Positions 8,481-19,728 of a stretch of DNA of 64,000 nt are shown here, piece by piece. A program made the position numbers and the translations under genes. Each line of letters starts with the position of its first letter. Within the stretch, counting starts at the first letter, position 1. The stretch lies in the NCBI RefSeq assembly GCF_006170445.1, contig NZ_VCNA01000007.1, positions 62,001 to 126,000 on the forward strand, given 5' to 3'. This DNA is from Brevibacillus dissolubilis. Lineage in GTDB: Bacteria; Bacillota; Bacilli; Brevibacillales; Brevibacillaceae. Under the pieces are notes generated by a model. That model saw only the letters and a list, made by a program, of their open reading frames with translations, had not been told where the DNA came from and searched no databases.

Positions 8481-11195
8481 TTAGTTGGTAGGTCGGGGCT
8501 TCAGAGTCAGATTGAACGTAGCTGAATCCTTTGCACGGCTGGGCATAGTGGTGGCAGAGGATTTGATGATGACAGGGATCGTGACAGGCAAGTCAGTTGG
8601 GTCCACTTTGCCGACGAGTTCTACCGTCAAGTCATTGGAAGCCCTGCCTCCAATGAAGTATGCTTTCACACCGTCAGGTAATGTAATCGTAATGTCATCT
8701 TTTGCGATGCTGGATTTCAGGATGGCTGATTCGGGATCAACTGCGATGGTGTACGAATAATTGTTGGAGATACTGCCGTCTGATTCTGTCCAGGCGGTGT
8801 CGTCTAAGATCAGACCCTCAATTTTGACAGCAGGTTGGGCTGGCTTAGCGGCTGGTGAGACCGTGACACTAACGATGGAGTAATGATCTTGATGACGAAT
8901 CCCAATCTGATCCGTTCCTTCCCGAACCGCTACGAGGTCCCCGTTGTCATAGATGATAGAGGATTCTGGATACACCGTGGCAATCCGGGTTATGTCTTGT
9001 TTGGTGTTATCCTTATACTTGGCTGTAATGGTAAGGAAATTGCGCTGCCCGACAGATATTTTTTTGCTTTTGCTTTTGGATTTAATAGAGATCTCTGTAG
9101 CTACTTTGTACGGCCCGGTTTTTACGATAGCCTGAGCGGTAAGCCCTTGGTACGTGGCCGTAACGGTTGATCCTTGTGGGTTGATTTTGGGGCTGCGCAA
9201 GGCCAGACCCATCACCGATTTTTCTGTCTTAACAGCATCAGGTTCCGTCTCCCAAGTGGCCGAAGCGGCGACATTTCGTTTGGAGCCATTTTCATAGGTG
9301 GCAATGAGGGCCGGGTAATAGGATTGGCCCTGTAGGATATCGATCACCTTGGTCTCGAACTGGAGGCTTTTGATCTTGCTTTCGCTCTTGATCAGGTCGG
9401 AAAGGTCGGAATAGCGGGTGATGGTGTATGTTTTTGCGTTGTACAGCAGAATGTTGTGGTCATCCGTGACGATCACATCGGCAATTGGGCCAGGCAGAGG
9501 ACTGAGGAGATTGCCACTGTCACGGTCATATACGGCATCACGGGTGAAGACATAGCCATCCTTGGCAGCAATCACTTCTGATGGATACGTCATTTTCTGG
9601 TCGGTGATATGGGTAGAGTCATACGCGTTCTTATCCAGATACACGTACTGGTCGTCCAATACAATCGGGTAGTTGTAGAAATCGCGCAGTTCATTCTGCT
9701 CAACCAAGGTGAAATCCGTGGTGCGCAGTGTGTAGAGAGCCGATGAGCCTGCGAGATACAACAGCTTCTTATCAGCATCTACGGCAAAATCATGGTAAAC
9801 CGTCATGTATGCTGGTTTGGGAAGCGGAACGGGACGGATTTTGTGATCGTTGAGAGACAGGCTTTGCAATGGCATATGTTTCGTCATTGGTCCGAAGAAA
9901 AGCTGGTTATCATCGACCGCCAGACTATCAGGAAAAAGGGGAAGAATCTGTTCCTTTACCTCAGCACCATTTGTTAAATCGATGATGGCCAGTTTCGTGC
10001 CATAAAGCGAGACATACAGTTTTCCATTGTTTGCTGCGATGTCAGCCTGACTGGAGCCGGCTGGTACTTCTTTTTCCATTTTCATCGTTGCGGAATTGAT
10101 GATCGCAACCCGGTTACTGTCCCTGAAGATTACGCCCAGCTTCTGTGTGGTTTCATCATATGCCCATTTTTTCATGGATAGAGGCAGGGTCAGGCTATTG
10201 CCTTTGGTTATGGCTGGATCGGGCTTCTTTTTAGACAGCTCCAACGGCATTTTATAGATGGTGGCCGGACCAGAAAAGGACGAGGAAAATAAATACAAGT
10301 GATTTTCCTGGTCTAGCGATGCATTTCCGGCAAAGGGAAGGTCACGAAGCTTTTGAAATGTATCACGGTCATAAACAGCCTCTTTGGTCAGGACATACTT
10401 CCCTTGCACACCTTTCATAGAAGTGGTGCGTTCCGTACCGAATTTTCCATGTACGACTCCGAGTTGATCGGCATCAAATCGATAGCCGGCATGGAAGACA
10501 TCCTCCCCATCGATGATCGGGTCGGTAAACGCGGTGTATTCCTGATCCGAGCTTTGATGGGCATGGTGCAAGATTTCATAGGTCTTGGGGTTGACGGCAA
10601 ACAGATTGGCGCCAGATATTCCTGATTCGGCTATGTAGAGAGTTTGATGCTCAGGCGAATACGTAAGCAATGGTCTATACAAGGCTCCACTTCGACTGCT
10701 GCCAAACGCAATCTTCTTTTCTTTCTTTGTGGAGAGAGAGTATTCATAAAGCGGCGCTGGAGGTTGAGCCGGAGCGAACCACATCGTGTCACCATGGACG
10801 GCGATGGTAGCGGGGGTATCAGACAGGGAGAGAGTCGCTGTGACTTTGTGGGCTGCAAGGTCAATCAGGCTTACCTGTTTGCTGGCACCTTGGGCGGCAT
10901 ACAAGGTTTCTCCCTGTACGGCGAGTTCGTTTACACTGCCTTTTGATCCAAAAGAGAGCTTCTCCACCACCGCCAGATCACGGGTACGGATGAAGTACAG
11001 ATCGCCCTGCGCTGTCGCCGCATAGATGAACCCATGATCATCATCTAGCAGCCATTCTGACAGATGGAACGGAGCCGGAAATGTCTGTGTCGCCAGAATC
11101 TTGGGAAAGGCAAGAGCAGCTGAGGGCATAAAAAGAGAGGTGAGTAACAACACACTGCATAGCAGTCCAATCAAAGACTTTTGAAGTTGACGCAT
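8481..11195 (-). CDS. Large secreted beta-propeller / Ig-like surface protein
   Basis: The 904-residue protein starts with a clear signal peptide (charged MRQLQK, hydrophobic core, cleavage near ALAFP). Residues about 40-620 consist of short repeated beta segments with phrases such as DLAAHKVTATLSL, DSNRVAIINSATMKMEKE and DGYVFTRDAVYDRDSG, typical of YVTN/PQQ-like propellers. Residues about 630-800 resemble two bacterial Ig-like (BIG2) domains (QSYYPALIATYENGSKRNV, VGQRNFLTITAKYKDNTKQ). No sortase motif, SLH domain or transmembrane end is seen. It is the only minus-strand gene in the first 27 kb and lies between 15-bp direct repeats, which suggests insertion into a conserved region. Function is unknown; binding or adhesion is possible. 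Confidence 0.75.
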   Translation of the reverse strand: MRQLQKSLIGLLCSVLLLTSLFMPSAALAFPKILATQTFPAPFHLSEWLLDDDHGFIYAATAQGDLYFIRTRDLAVVEKLSFGSKGSVNELAVQGETLYAAQGASKQVSLIDLAAHKVTATLSLSDTPATIAVHGDTMWFAPAQPPAPLYEYSLSTKKEKKIAFGSSRSGALYRPLLTYSPEHQTLYIAESGISGANLFAVNPKTYEILHHAHQSSDQEYTAFTDPIIDGEDVFHAGYRFDADQLGVVHGKFGTERTTSMKGVQGKYVLTKEAVYDRDTFQKLRDLPFAGNASLDQENHLYLFSSSFSGPATIYKMPLELSKKKPDPAITKGNSLTLPLSMKKWAYDETTQKLGVIFRDSNRVAIINSATMKMEKEVPAGSSQADIAANNGKLYVSLYGTKLAIIDLTNGAEVKEQILPLFPDSLAVDDNQLFFGPMTKHMPLQSLSLNDHKIRPVPLPKPAYMTVYHDFAVDADKKLLYLAGSSALYTLRTTDFTLVEQNELRDFYNYPIVLDDQYVYLDKNAYDSTHITDQKMTYPSEVIAAKDGYVFTRDAVYDRDSGNLLSPLPGPIADVIVTDDHNILLYNAKTYTITRYSDLSDLIKSESKIKSLQFETKVIDILQGQSYYPALIATYENGSKRNVAASATWETEPDAVKTEKSVMGLALRSPKINPQGSTVTATYQGLTAQAIVKTGPYKVATEISIKSKSKSKKISVGQRNFLTITAKYKDNTKQDITRIATVYPESSIIYDNGDLVAVREGTDQIGIRHQDHYSIVSVTVSPAAKPAQPAVKIEGLILDDTAWTESDGSISNNYSYTIAVDPESAILKSSIAKDDITITLPDGVKAYFIGGRASNDLTVELVGKVDPTDLPVTIPVIIKSSATTMPSRAKDSATFNLTLKPRPTN

Positions 11196-11296
11196 CTGTT
11201 TTTGGGTCTCCTTTGGTCATAATAATGATTACTTTTTCACTTTAACCGTATTTGAAAGCGGCAACAAGCATGTCCACAGGAAAAAGAACCATGGAT

Positions 11297-11311
11297 ATAC
11301 GGACTTTCCCG
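11297..11311. repeat. 15-bp direct repeat, right copy
   Basis: Identical to 8401-8415. It lies upstream of the minus-strand surface-protein gene and about 170 bases before rpoE. The rest of the 11196-11477 gap holds no further gene or clear promoter; the region just before rpoE is AT-rich. Confidence 0.6.
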
Positions 11312-11477
11312 TAGATTGCATCAGATACCGCGCAACCCACACCGAATGTTTTCCATTATTAAGGATATTTTGGATGTTCCAACCCGGAGAAAGAGGTTTG
11401 AACCGCTTGCATTTTAGGGCAAAATAAGGAATACTGTAGAATAGCCAAGTTATTGTTGTGAAAGGACGTGCCTACTT

Positions 11478-12023
11478 TTGAGCCAGTTACTTCAACATAT
11501 TGAAGCTGAACGTTTAAGCGAAATGGCAATGGTTGATATTGCTTTCGAAATTCTCAGAGAAACCAACAGACCTTACAATTTCCGTGAGCTGATGGACCAG
11601 ATTGCTGCGCTTCGTAACATGAACGAAGAGCAAATGATGAAGATCATCGCACAAGTCTATACCGAAGTAAACATTGATGGCCGTTTTGTGTGCATTGGTG
11701 AAAACACCTGGGGCCTCAAGCGCTGGTACTCCACTGAGGCTGTTGAGGAGACTCAAGAGGGCGGCGTGAAGAAGAAGAAAGTGGTCATTGACGATGACTT
11801 CGACGATGATTACGACATGGAAGAAGAAGACGTATTCGAAGAAGAAGACGATATCGCCGCCTTCGACGAAGATGCGGACTTCCTTGACGAAGAAGAAATC
11901 GTGGACGAAGACGAGATCGATGAAGAGGAAGAAGATCTCGGAGAAGAAGAAGAGCTGTTCGAAGACGAGGAAGAAGAAGAGCAGTTAGATGACGAGGAAG
12001 AAATCGAAGAAGAACTTGATTAG
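11478..12023 (+). CDS. rpoE: RNA polymerase delta subunit
   Basis: The 181-residue protein has an N-terminal HARE-HTH domain (residues about 13-85, with MVDIAFEILRETNRPYNF) and a disordered, extremely acidic C-terminal tail (residues about 100-181, nearly all D and E). This is the RpoE/delta factor of Firmicutes, which binds RNA polymerase, speeds recycling and sharpens promoter response to the initiating nucleotide. The start is TTG at 11478 after AAAGGACG. It precedes pyrG as in B. subtilis; both are separate units because pyrG has its own promoter and leader. Confidence 0.95.
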   Translation: MSQLLQHIEAERLSEMAMVDIAFEILRETNRPYNFRELMDQIAALRNMNEEQMMKIIAQVYTEVNIDGRFVCIGENTWGLKRWYSTEAVEETQEGGVKKKKVVIDDDFDDDYDMEEEDVFEEEDDIAAFDEDADFLDEEEIVDEDEIDEEEEDLGEEEELFEDEEEEEQLDDEEEIEEELD

Positions 12024-12041
12024 AAAAAGTTCCGGATTGTA

Positions 12042-12080
12042 TTGACTTCCCACCACCTACATTATAAAATACTCCTTGGG
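12042..12080 (+). promoter_or_regulatory. pyrG promoter with GGGC transcription start
   Basis: TTGACT (12042-12047), a 17-base spacer and TAAAAT (12065-12070) form a sigma-A promoter. Seven bases later lies TTGGGCTT, so the transcript would begin GGGCUU at 12078. This is the initiation sequence known from B. subtilis pyrG, where low CTP makes polymerase stutter and add extra G residues. Together with the hairpin at 12120-12176 it forms the expected CTP-sensing leader. Confidence 0.7.
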
Positions 12081-12119
12081 CTTCACATGAAGATATACCA
12101 TATATGGAAATATAATAAA

Positions 12120-12176
12120 CAAAAGCGCCCCTGCTCAACCTATATGTTGAGATGGGTCTCTCGCTTTTGTTTTTTC
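12120..12176 (+). terminator. pyrG leader attenuator (intrinsic terminator)
   Basis: CAAAAGCG pairs with CGCTTTTG, with inner pairs CCC/GGG and CTCAAC/GTTGAG, followed by TTTTTTCTTTTTT. It stands 42 bases after the presumed GGG start and 75 bases before pyrG. The 5' strand contains GCGCCCCTGC, a C-rich stretch that a poly-G 5' end could pair with, freeing readthrough. It would also end rpoE transcripts. Confidence 0.75.
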
Positions 12177-12232
12177 TTTTTTGTTGGGCAACCCCGTAAT
12201 GGTCTTCATTCATCAATGATAACGGATAATAG

Positions 12233-13852
<1,620 letters not shown>

Positions 13853-13865
13853 GAAAAAAGCATGC

Positions 13866-13917
13866 AAATAGGCAGTTCCCCGACTATGATAGGTAGGGAA
13901 CTGCCTATTTTTTATTT
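13866..13917 (+). terminator. Terminator after pyrG
   Basis: A perfect 15-bp stem (AAATAGGCAGTTCCC with its complement at 13896-13910) with a 15-base loop is followed by TTTATTTTTTG. Confidence 0.93.
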
Positions 13918-13933
13918 TTTGTTCGATTAAAAG

Positions 13934-13963
13934 GGAGGATTTTCCTAATAAGCGGTCGAAATA
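13934..13963 (+). promoter_or_regulatory. Candidate sigma-H promoter of spo0F, overlapping a Spo0A-box-like site
   Basis: GGAGGATTT (13934-13942) matches the sigma-H -35 consensus RnAGGAwww, and after 12 bases GTCGAAATA (13955-13963) matches RnnGAATww with one mismatch. GGTCGAAA over the -10 resembles the 0A box TGTCGAA. B. subtilis spo0F is known to have a sigma-H promoter under Spo0A control, so the arrangement is expected. Confidence 0.6.
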
Positions 13964-14020
13964 ACATTACTAACTAACGATGCTGGTTTTAACTTAAAGC
14001 ATGACCAAGGAGGATGGACA

Positions 14021-14386
14021 ATGCAGCAGAAGAAAGTTCTAGTTGTCGACGATCAATATGGCATTCGTATCCTGTTGTATGAGGTACTGGGAAAAGAGGG
14101 CTACTTCACTTTCCAAGCGGCCAATGGCAAACAGGCATTGGAGATTGTAGAAAAAGAATCTCCTGACTTGGTCATTCTGGATATGAAGATTCCTGGCATG
14201 GACGGAATTGAAATCCTTAAGCACATCAAAAAAATCAACCAAGACATCAAGGTCATCATGATGACAGCATACGGTGAACTGGACATGATAAAAGAAGCCA
14301 CCCAGCTCGGTGCGCTCACTCATTTCACCAAGCCATTCGACATTGATGAGCTTCGTCATGCTGTCAACCAACAATTAGCGTGTTAA
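14021..14386 (+). CDS. spo0F: Sporulation phosphorelay response regulator Spo0F
   Basis: A single receiver domain of 121 residues with no output domain. The acid pocket D10/D11, phosphorylation site D54, T82, H101 and K104 fall at the same numbers as in B. subtilis Spo0F, and [17 protein letters not shown] matches its C-terminal signature. Spo0F takes phosphate from sporulation kinases and passes it to Spo0B. The ATG follows AAGGAGGAT. Position between pyrG and fba is the classical one. Confidence 0.97.
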   Translation: MQQKKVLVVDDQYGIRILLYEVLGKEGYFTFQAANGKQALEIVEKESPDLVILDMKIPGMDGIEILKHIKKINQDIKVIMMTAYGELDMIKEATQLGALTHFTKPFDIDELRHAVNQQLAC

Positions 14387-14391
14387 CCACC

Positions 14392-14420
14392 TGTTAAGAA
14401 ACATAGGCTTGTGGTATAAT
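14392..14420 (+). promoter_or_regulatory. Promoter of fba
   Basis: A perfect TATAAT (14415-14420) with an extended -10 TG (TGGTATAAT) and a weak -35 TGTTAA (14392-14397) 17 bases upstream. It lies in the spo0F-fba gap and explains separate, strong expression of the aldolase. Confidence 0.65.
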
Positions 14421-14466
14421 AAGCCAAGCTTATGAACAGAGTTTCTTAGGGAGGAATCATACGAAT

Positions 14467-15321
14467 ATGGCACTGGTACCTATGACAGCGTTCTTAGAAG
14501 ACGCAAAGAAAAACAAGTATGCAGTCGGACAATTCAACCTCAACAACTTGGAGTTTACCCAAGCGATCACAGAAGCGGCGATTGAAGAGAAATCTCCAGT
14601 CATCTTCGGTGTATCTGAAGGCGCTATGCGCTACATGGGTCTGGATAACGTAGTAGCGATCTCTGAAGCTGCTGCGAAGCGTGCAGGCGTACCAATCGCA
14701 CTCCACCTCGACCACGGCAGCAGCTTTGATGTTGTGATGAAATGTATCCGCGCAGGCTTCTCCTCTGTTATGTTCGACGGTTCTCACTATCCGCTCGAAG
14801 AAAATATCCGCCTCACTAAACAAGTTGTAGCAGCAGCACACGCTGTTGGTGTATCTGTTGAGGGCGAGCTTGGCACCATCGGCGGCGTTGAAGACGACCT
14901 CGATGTTGCTGAAGAAGATGCTGCTTTGGCAAAACCTGCAGAAGCGATCCGTTTCTGGGAAGAGACCAAAGTAGACTACATGGCAATCGCAGTAGGTACT
15001 GCACATGGTATGTATAAAGGTGAACCAAAAATTCACTTCGATATTATTGAAGAAGTAGCACGCAACATCGGCGCTCCGATCGTACTCCACGGTGGTTCCG
15101 GCGTACCGGACGAAGCAATCGTGAAGTCCATCCAAGTCGGCGTTGGTAAAATCAACGTGAACACTGAGAGCCAAGTAGCTTGCACCGAGGTAATCCGTCG
15201 TGTCCTCGAACAAAAACCGAACGAAATCGACCCTCGCAAATACCTCGGTCCTGCTCGTGACGCTATCAAAGAAGTGGTTAAAGGCAAAATGCGTCTGTTC
15301 GGAAGCAGCAACCGCGTATAA
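14467..15321 (+). CDS. fba: Class II fructose-1,6-bisphosphate aldolase
   Basis: The 284-residue enzyme cleaves fructose-1,6-bisphosphate to dihydroxyacetone phosphate and glyceraldehyde-3-phosphate. Class II zinc signatures are present: ALHLDHGSSF (residues about 78-87), GELGTIGGVEDD, GTAHGMYKGEP and LHGGSGVPDE. Full length, with a strong promoter and the ribosome site GGGAGGAA. It is followed 17 bases later by the transaldolase gene, so they are cotranscribed. Confidence 0.97.
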   Translation: MALVPMTAFLEDAKKNKYAVGQFNLNNLEFTQAITEAAIEEKSPVIFGVSEGAMRYMGLDNVVAISEAAAKRAGVPIALHLDHGSSFDVVMKCIRAGFSSVMFDGSHYPLEENIRLTKQVVAAAHAVGVSVEGELGTIGGVEDDLDVAEEDAALAKPAEAIRFWEETKVDYMAIAVGTAHGMYKGEPKIHFDIIEEVARNIGAPIVLHGGSGVPDEAIVKSIQVGVGKINVNTESQVACTEVIRRVLEQKPNEIDPRKYLGPARDAIKEVVKGKMRLFGSSNRV

Positions 15322-15338
15322 TTGAGGAGGCCTAGCCC

Positions 15339-15983
15339 ATGCGATTTTTCATTGATACGGCCAATGTAGATGAGATCCGCGAAATCCACGAATGGGGCGT
15401 TGTTGCCGGTGTAACAACCAACCCTTCCCTTGTTGCCAAAGAAGGCCGCGATTTTGTCCAGACTCTCAATGAGATCATCGACATCGTTGACGGTCCAATC
15501 AGCGCTGAGGTAATCAGCACAGACGCCAAGGGCATGGTGGAAGAAGGCGAGAAGCTCGCTGGCCTGTCCAAGAATATCGTTATCAAAGTTCCGATGACCG
15601 AAGAAGGTCTGAAAGCCGTTAAAATCTTTTCCAAGAAGAAAATCCGTACTAACGTCACGCTGATCTTCAATGCGAACCAAGCCTTGATGGCAGCACGTGC
15701 GGGAGCTACCTATGTATCCCCGTTCCTTGGACGTTTGGATGACATTGGTCAAGATGGGCTTAAGCTGATTTCGGAGATTACGGATATCTTTGCGGTGCAT
15801 GACATTGAGACCGAAGTAATCGCAGCAAGCATCCGTCATCCGTTGCACGTGACAGAATCTGCACGTCGCGGCGCACATATCGCAACGATTCCCTATAAAG
15901 TCTTCAAACAACTTTTGCAGCATCCACTCACCGATATCGGCCTGGAAAAATTCCTCGCTGACTGGGCGGCTATGCAGAAGTAG
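15339..15983 (+). CDS. tal: Transaldolase (short MipB/TalC family)
   Basis: The 214-residue protein belongs to the small transaldolase/fructose-6-phosphate aldolase family. It begins [16 protein letters not shown], carries [13 protein letters not shown] and the Schiff-base lysine K83 in IVIKVPMT. Members at this locus in Firmicutes act as transaldolase in the pentose phosphate pathway. The ATG follows GGAGG and the gene is tied to fba by a 17-base gap. The alternative activity, fructose-6-phosphate aldolase, cannot be excluded from sequence. Confidence 0.92.
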   Translation: MRFFIDTANVDEIREIHEWGVVAGVTTNPSLVAKEGRDFVQTLNEIIDIVDGPISAEVISTDAKGMVEEGEKLAGLSKNIVIKVPMTEEGLKAVKIFSKKKIRTNVTLIFNANQALMAARAGATYVSPFLGRLDDIGQDGLKLISEITDIFAVHDIETEVIAASIRHPLHVTESARRGAHIATIPYKVFKQLLQHPLTDIGLEKFLADWAAMQK

Positions 15984-16000
15984 TTTCATCCTGTCAATCA

Positions 16001-16029
16001 AAGCACCTTTTCCAGTGGAGAAGGTGCTT
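16001..16029 (+). terminator. Hairpin between tal and murA, weak terminator
   Basis: AAGCACCTTTTCC pairs with GGAGAAGGTGCTT through one G-U pair and a 3-base loop. The downstream run is only CTTTC, so termination is probably partial and murA may be reached by readthrough. Confidence 0.6.
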
Positions 16030-16057
16030 CTTTCAGATATTACCTGAGGAGAGCAAT

Positions 16058-17341
16058 ATGATGGAGAAACTGTTTATCACTGGGGGAACACCACTTCAGG
16101 GCAAGGTCACGATCAGCGGAGCCAAAAACAGCGCGGTGGCATTAATTCCTGCCGCTTTGCTTGCGGACGGCCCGGTTGTCATCGACAACTTGCCTCATAT
16201 TCAAGATGTCGATATCTATGTTGAACTGCTTAAAGAAATGGGAGCAGACGTACTGTTCGAGGAAGATTGGATGGAAATCGATGGGCGGGCTCTTACTCTT
16301 GATGTGATGCCGAATGGGCGCGTAAAAAAACTGCGCGCATCCTATTATCTTTGGGGTGCTTTACTTGGAAAATTTGGAGAAGCACGGGTGGGATTACCGG
16401 GTGGATGTGACCTGGGACCGCGCCCTGTTGACCTGCACATAAAAGGATTTGAAGCATTGGGCGCTGTGGTCACCAACCAGAACGGCGTGATGACGATCAA
16501 GGCTCCTGGCCGTCTGCGCGGGGCGCGGATTTATCTCGACCTCGTCAGTGTCGGGGCGACGATCAATATCATGCTGGCGGCAACCAAAGCAGAAGGCTTG
16601 ACGATTATTGAAAACGCTGCCCGTGAACCAGAAATCGTGGATGTTGCGACTCTTTTGAATAATATGGGGGCCAATATCAAAGGAGCAGGTACCGATGTGA
16701 TCCGCATCCAAGGTGTCGATCAGCTGCGCGGATGCCGCCACACGATCATTCCTGACCGGATTGAGGCGGGGACGTACATGATCGCAGCCGCCGCTACCCG
16801 TGGCGATGTGACCTTGGAGAATGTAATTCCGAAGCACTTGGAGCCGATCTCTGCCAAGCTTCGGGAGATCGGTGTGACCGTGATTAATGAGGACGACACA
16901 GTTCGGGTCATCGGCGCCGAGAACTATCGGGCAGTCGATGTGAAGACCAGTCCGTATCCGGGCTTTCCGACCGACCTGCAACAGCCGATGACAGCGCTTT
17001 TGACAGCGGCTAAGGGATCGAGCATCATTACCGATAATATTTATGGAGCCCGTTTTCGCCATGTAGATGAGCTGCGTCGGATGGGTGCGACGATCAAGGT
17101 GGAGGGACGCTCTGCTTTAATTGACGGCGGCGGCAAGCTGCTGGGCGCGCGTGTCGTCGCTTCTGACCTGCGTGCAGGAGCAGCATTGGTTGTCGCAGGA
17201 CTCATGACCGAGGGTGGCGTAACAGAAATCGAAGGCTTGGAGCATATCGACCGTGGCTATGAGAATCTAGTGCGGAAATTGCGCCATCTCGGTGCAACCG
17301 TCCGCCGTCTGGAAGTAGTAAAACGTACGGGACATCAATAA
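16058..17341 (+). CDS. murA: UDP-N-acetylglucosamine 1-carboxyvinyltransferase (MurA type, MurAB/MurZ position)
   Basis: The 427-residue enzyme transfers enolpyruvate from PEP to UDP-GlcNAc, the first committed step of peptidoglycan synthesis. It shows the KNS motif ([20 protein letters not shown]) and the fosfomycin-target cysteine C117 in [15 protein letters not shown]. By gene order (tal-murA-glpX-rho) it corresponds to the second Firmicute paralogue, MurAB/MurZ, rather than the one near spoIID. Start ATG 16058 after GAGGAGAG; the next codon is also ATG. Confidence 0.95.
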   Translation: MMEKLFITGGTPLQGKVTISGAKNSAVALIPAALLADGPVVIDNLPHIQDVDIYVELLKEMGADVLFEEDWMEIDGRALTLDVMPNGRVKKLRASYYLWGALLGKFGEARVGLPGGCDLGPRPVDLHIKGFEALGAVVTNQNGVMTIKAPGRLRGARIYLDLVSVGATINIMLAATKAEGLTIIENAAREPEIVDVATLLNNMGANIKGAGTDVIRIQGVDQLRGCRHTIIPDRIEAGTYMIAAAATRGDVTLENVIPKHLEPISAKLREIGVTVINEDDTVRVIGAENYRAVDVKTSPYPGFPTDLQQPMTALLTAAKGSSIITDNIYGARFRHVDELRRMGATIKVEGRSALIDGGGKLLGARVVASDLRAGAALVVAGLMTEGGVTEIEGLEHIDRGYENLVRKLRHLGATVRRLEVVKRTGHQ

Positions 17342-17358
17342 GGAGGTAACAGACAGAT

Positions 17359-18318
17359 ATGGAGCGCAGTTTGACATTGGAGCTTGTACGTGTGACAGAG
17401 GCAGCAGCACTTGCCTCTGCCCGTTGGATGGGTCTTGGGAAAAAGGATGAGGCTGATGATGCAGCGACGCGTGCGATGCGTAAAGAGTTTGAGAACGTAC
17501 CGATGGAAGGTATCGTTGTAATCGGGGAAGGTGAGATGGATGAAGCCCCGATGCTCTATATCGGTGAAAAACTTGGTCAAGGCGGAGCTCCATATGTAGA
17601 CGTAGCGGTTGACCCGCTGGAAGGGACCAACATCGTAGCCAAAGGTACATGGGGCGGGATCACCGTAATCGCGATTGCTGACCGTGGCAACCTGCTGCAT
17701 GCACCTGACATGTACATGGAAAAAATCGCGGTAGGTCCAAAAGCGGTAGGCAAAGTGGACATCAACGCCCCGATCATTGATAACCTCAAAGCAGTAGCAG
17801 AAGCCAACGGCAAAGACATCAGCGATCTGGTCGCAATCGTGCTCGACCGTGACCGCCACAGCCGGATCATTCAGGAGATCCGCGAAGCAGGAGCGCGCAT
17901 CAAGCTGATTCCAGACGGTGACGTAGCCGCTGCGATCAATACCTGCTTCCCTGATACCGGTGTCGACATTCTGTTTGGTTCCGGCGGAGCTCCAGAAGGC
18001 GTTCTCGCTGCTGTAGCCCTCAAATGTCTCGGTGGCGAAATCCAAGGCAAGCTGTTGCCGCAGAACGAGGAAGAGCGTGCCCGTTGCATCCAGATGGGCA
18101 TCGATCCTGACCGTGTTCTGTTCATGGAAGACTTGGTCAAAGGCGATGACGCGATCTTTGCCGCGACAGGTGTAACAGACGGCGAGCTATTGCGTGGTGT
18201 CCGTTTCCAAGGTACAAGAGCAACGACCCAATCTGTCGTCATGCGGGCCAAAACAGGCACAATCCGCTTCGTCGAGGGTAACCATCGACTGGAAAGAAAG
18301 CCACAGCTCGTATTGTAA
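17359..18318 (+). CDS. glpX: Class II fructose-1,6-bisphosphatase (GlpX)
   Basis: The 319-residue enzyme hydrolyses fructose-1,6-bisphosphate in gluconeogenesis. GlpX motifs are visible: [17 protein letters not shown] (residues about 27-43), [14 protein letters not shown], and VDPLEGTN with the metal-binding acid pair. It begins 17 bases after murA with AAGGAGGT. It shares the block with fba and tal, so opposing glycolytic and gluconeogenic enzymes sit side by side. Confidence 0.96.
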   Translation: MERSLTLELVRVTEAAALASARWMGLGKKDEADDAATRAMRKEFENVPMEGIVVIGEGEMDEAPMLYIGEKLGQGGAPYVDVAVDPLEGTNIVAKGTWGGITVIAIADRGNLLHAPDMYMEKIAVGPKAVGKVDINAPIIDNLKAVAEANGKDISDLVAIVLDRDRHSRIIQEIREAGARIKLIPDGDVAAAINTCFPDTGVDILFGSGGAPEGVLAAVALKCLGGEIQGKLLPQNEEERARCIQMGIDPDRVLFMEDLVKGDDAIFAATGVTDGELLRGVRFQGTRATTQSVVMRAKTGTIRFVEGNHRLERKPQLVL

Positions 18319-18375
18319 AAAAAAGGTTGGTAACAATAGAAGTAGTACACGAAACAAAGAGTGGTGGAATAATAC

Positions 18376-19653
18376 GTGCTTTTATCTGAATTAGAAGACA
18401 AGAAACTGACCGATCTCTACAAACTGGCTAAGGAATTCCAGATTCCCTACTACTCCCAGTTCAAAAAGAAAGAGCTTATTTTTGCCATCCTCCGTGCTCA
18501 GGCAGCACGCGAAGGATTCATGTTCATGGAGGGGGTACTGGAAATCCTGCCAGAGGGATACGGGTTCCTGCGCCCAATCAACTACCTGCCGAGCGCGGAA
18601 GATATCTATATCTCCCAATCGCAGATTCGCCGCTTTGACCTGCGCAACGGCGATCTGGTCTCCGGCAAAGCACGTGCGCCCAAAGAAAATGAACGGTATT
18701 TCGGTCTGCTGCAGGTAGAAGCGGTCAACGGCATCGATCCGGAGCAGGCGGCAGAACGCCTCCACTTCCCGGCCTTGACACCGCTCTATCCACAGCAAAA
18801 ATTAATGCTGGAGGTCAATCCGACACAGCTTTCTACCCGTCTGATGGACCTGCTCGCACCGGTTGGACTTGGGCAGCGCGGCCTGATCGTCGCTCCGCCG
18901 AAAGCGGGTAAAACCATGCTGCTCAAAGAAATCGCCAACAGCATTTCGGAGAACCGTCCGGACATTTCTCTGTTCGTGCTCTTGATTGATGAGCGCCCAG
19001 AGGAAGTAACCGACATGCAGCGCTCGGTCAAAGGGGAAGTCATCGCTTCGACCTTTGACGAGCTGCCGGAGAACCATATCAAGGTAGCAGAGCTTGTACT
19101 GGAGCGGGCGAAGCGTCTCGTCGAACACAAAAAAGACGTCGTGATTCTCATGGATTCCATCACACGTCTGGCCCGGGCCTACAACCTTGTCATTCCGCCG
19201 AGTGGACGTACCTTGTCCGGTGGTATTGATCCTGCGGCCTTCCACCGTCCCAAGCGCTTTTTCGGGTCGGCGCGCAACATCGAGGAGGGTGGCAGCTTGA
19301 CCATTCTCGCTACCTCTTTGGTTGAGACCGGTTCCCGCATGGACGATGTGATTTACGAGGAGTTCAAGGGAACAGGCAATATGGAGCTGCACCTTGACCG
19401 CAAGCTGGCGGAGCGCCGCATTTTCCCGGCGATCGATATCCGCCGCTCCGGAACCCGCCGCGAGGAGCTGCTTTTGTCCAAAGAAGAGCTGGATAAGCTG
19501 TGGGCCATCCGCAAATCGATGAGCGATGGTCAGGAGTTCGTCGAATCATTCCTCAAGAAGCTGTCCGACTCCAAAACCAATGCCGAGTTCCTGGAGACCA
19601 TCGAAACGGCTCCCAAACCGGCTGGCAAATCGAATCTGCAAACCCAGACATGA
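18376..19653 (+). CDS. rho: Transcription termination factor Rho
   Basis: The 425-residue protein is a complete Rho hexameric RNA helicase without a large N-terminal insertion. The N-terminal helical domain and cold-shock RNA-binding domain ([13 protein letters not shown], residues about 57-69) precede the ATPase core with the P-loop PPKAGKT (K179) and the [13 protein letters not shown] Walker B region. Start is GTG at 18376, after a weak ribosome site GGTGG. A stem-loop overlaps its stop codon. Confidence 0.96.
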   Translation: MLLSELEDKKLTDLYKLAKEFQIPYYSQFKKKELIFAILRAQAAREGFMFMEGVLEILPEGYGFLRPINYLPSAEDIYISQSQIRRFDLRNGDLVSGKARAPKENERYFGLLQVEAVNGIDPEQAAERLHFPALTPLYPQQKLMLEVNPTQLSTRLMDLLAPVGLGQRGLIVAPPKAGKTMLLKEIANSISENRPDISLFVLLIDERPEEVTDMQRSVKGEVIASTFDELPENHIKVAELVLERAKRLVEHKKDVVILMDSITRLARAYNLVIPPSGRTLSGGIDPAAFHRPKRFFGSARNIEEGGSLTILATSLVETGSRMDDVIYEEFKGTGNMELHLDRKLAERRIFPAIDIRRSGTRREELLLSKEELDKLWAIRKSMSDGQEFVESFLKKLSDSKTNAEFLETIETAPKPAGKSNLQTQT

Positions 19654-19684
19654 CGGTGAGTATCGGCTCCCGTCATGTTTTTTT
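19648..19684 (+). terminator. Terminator overlapping the rho stop codon
   Basis: ACATGACGG (19648-19656) pairs with CCGTCATGT (19670-19678), followed by TTTTTTG. The rho TGA stop lies inside the left arm. Confidence 0.88.
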
Positions 19685-19728
19685 GTTCCCGCGCATATCA
19701 TGGTGATATGGCGATGGGAGGGTAAGAG

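Noticed and set aside
1028-11473. Identical 13-mer GAAAGGACGTGCC at 1028 and 11460
   Set aside because: Both copies are ribosome-binding sites just before start codons (the first acyl-CoA dehydrogenase and rpoE); shared function explains the match.
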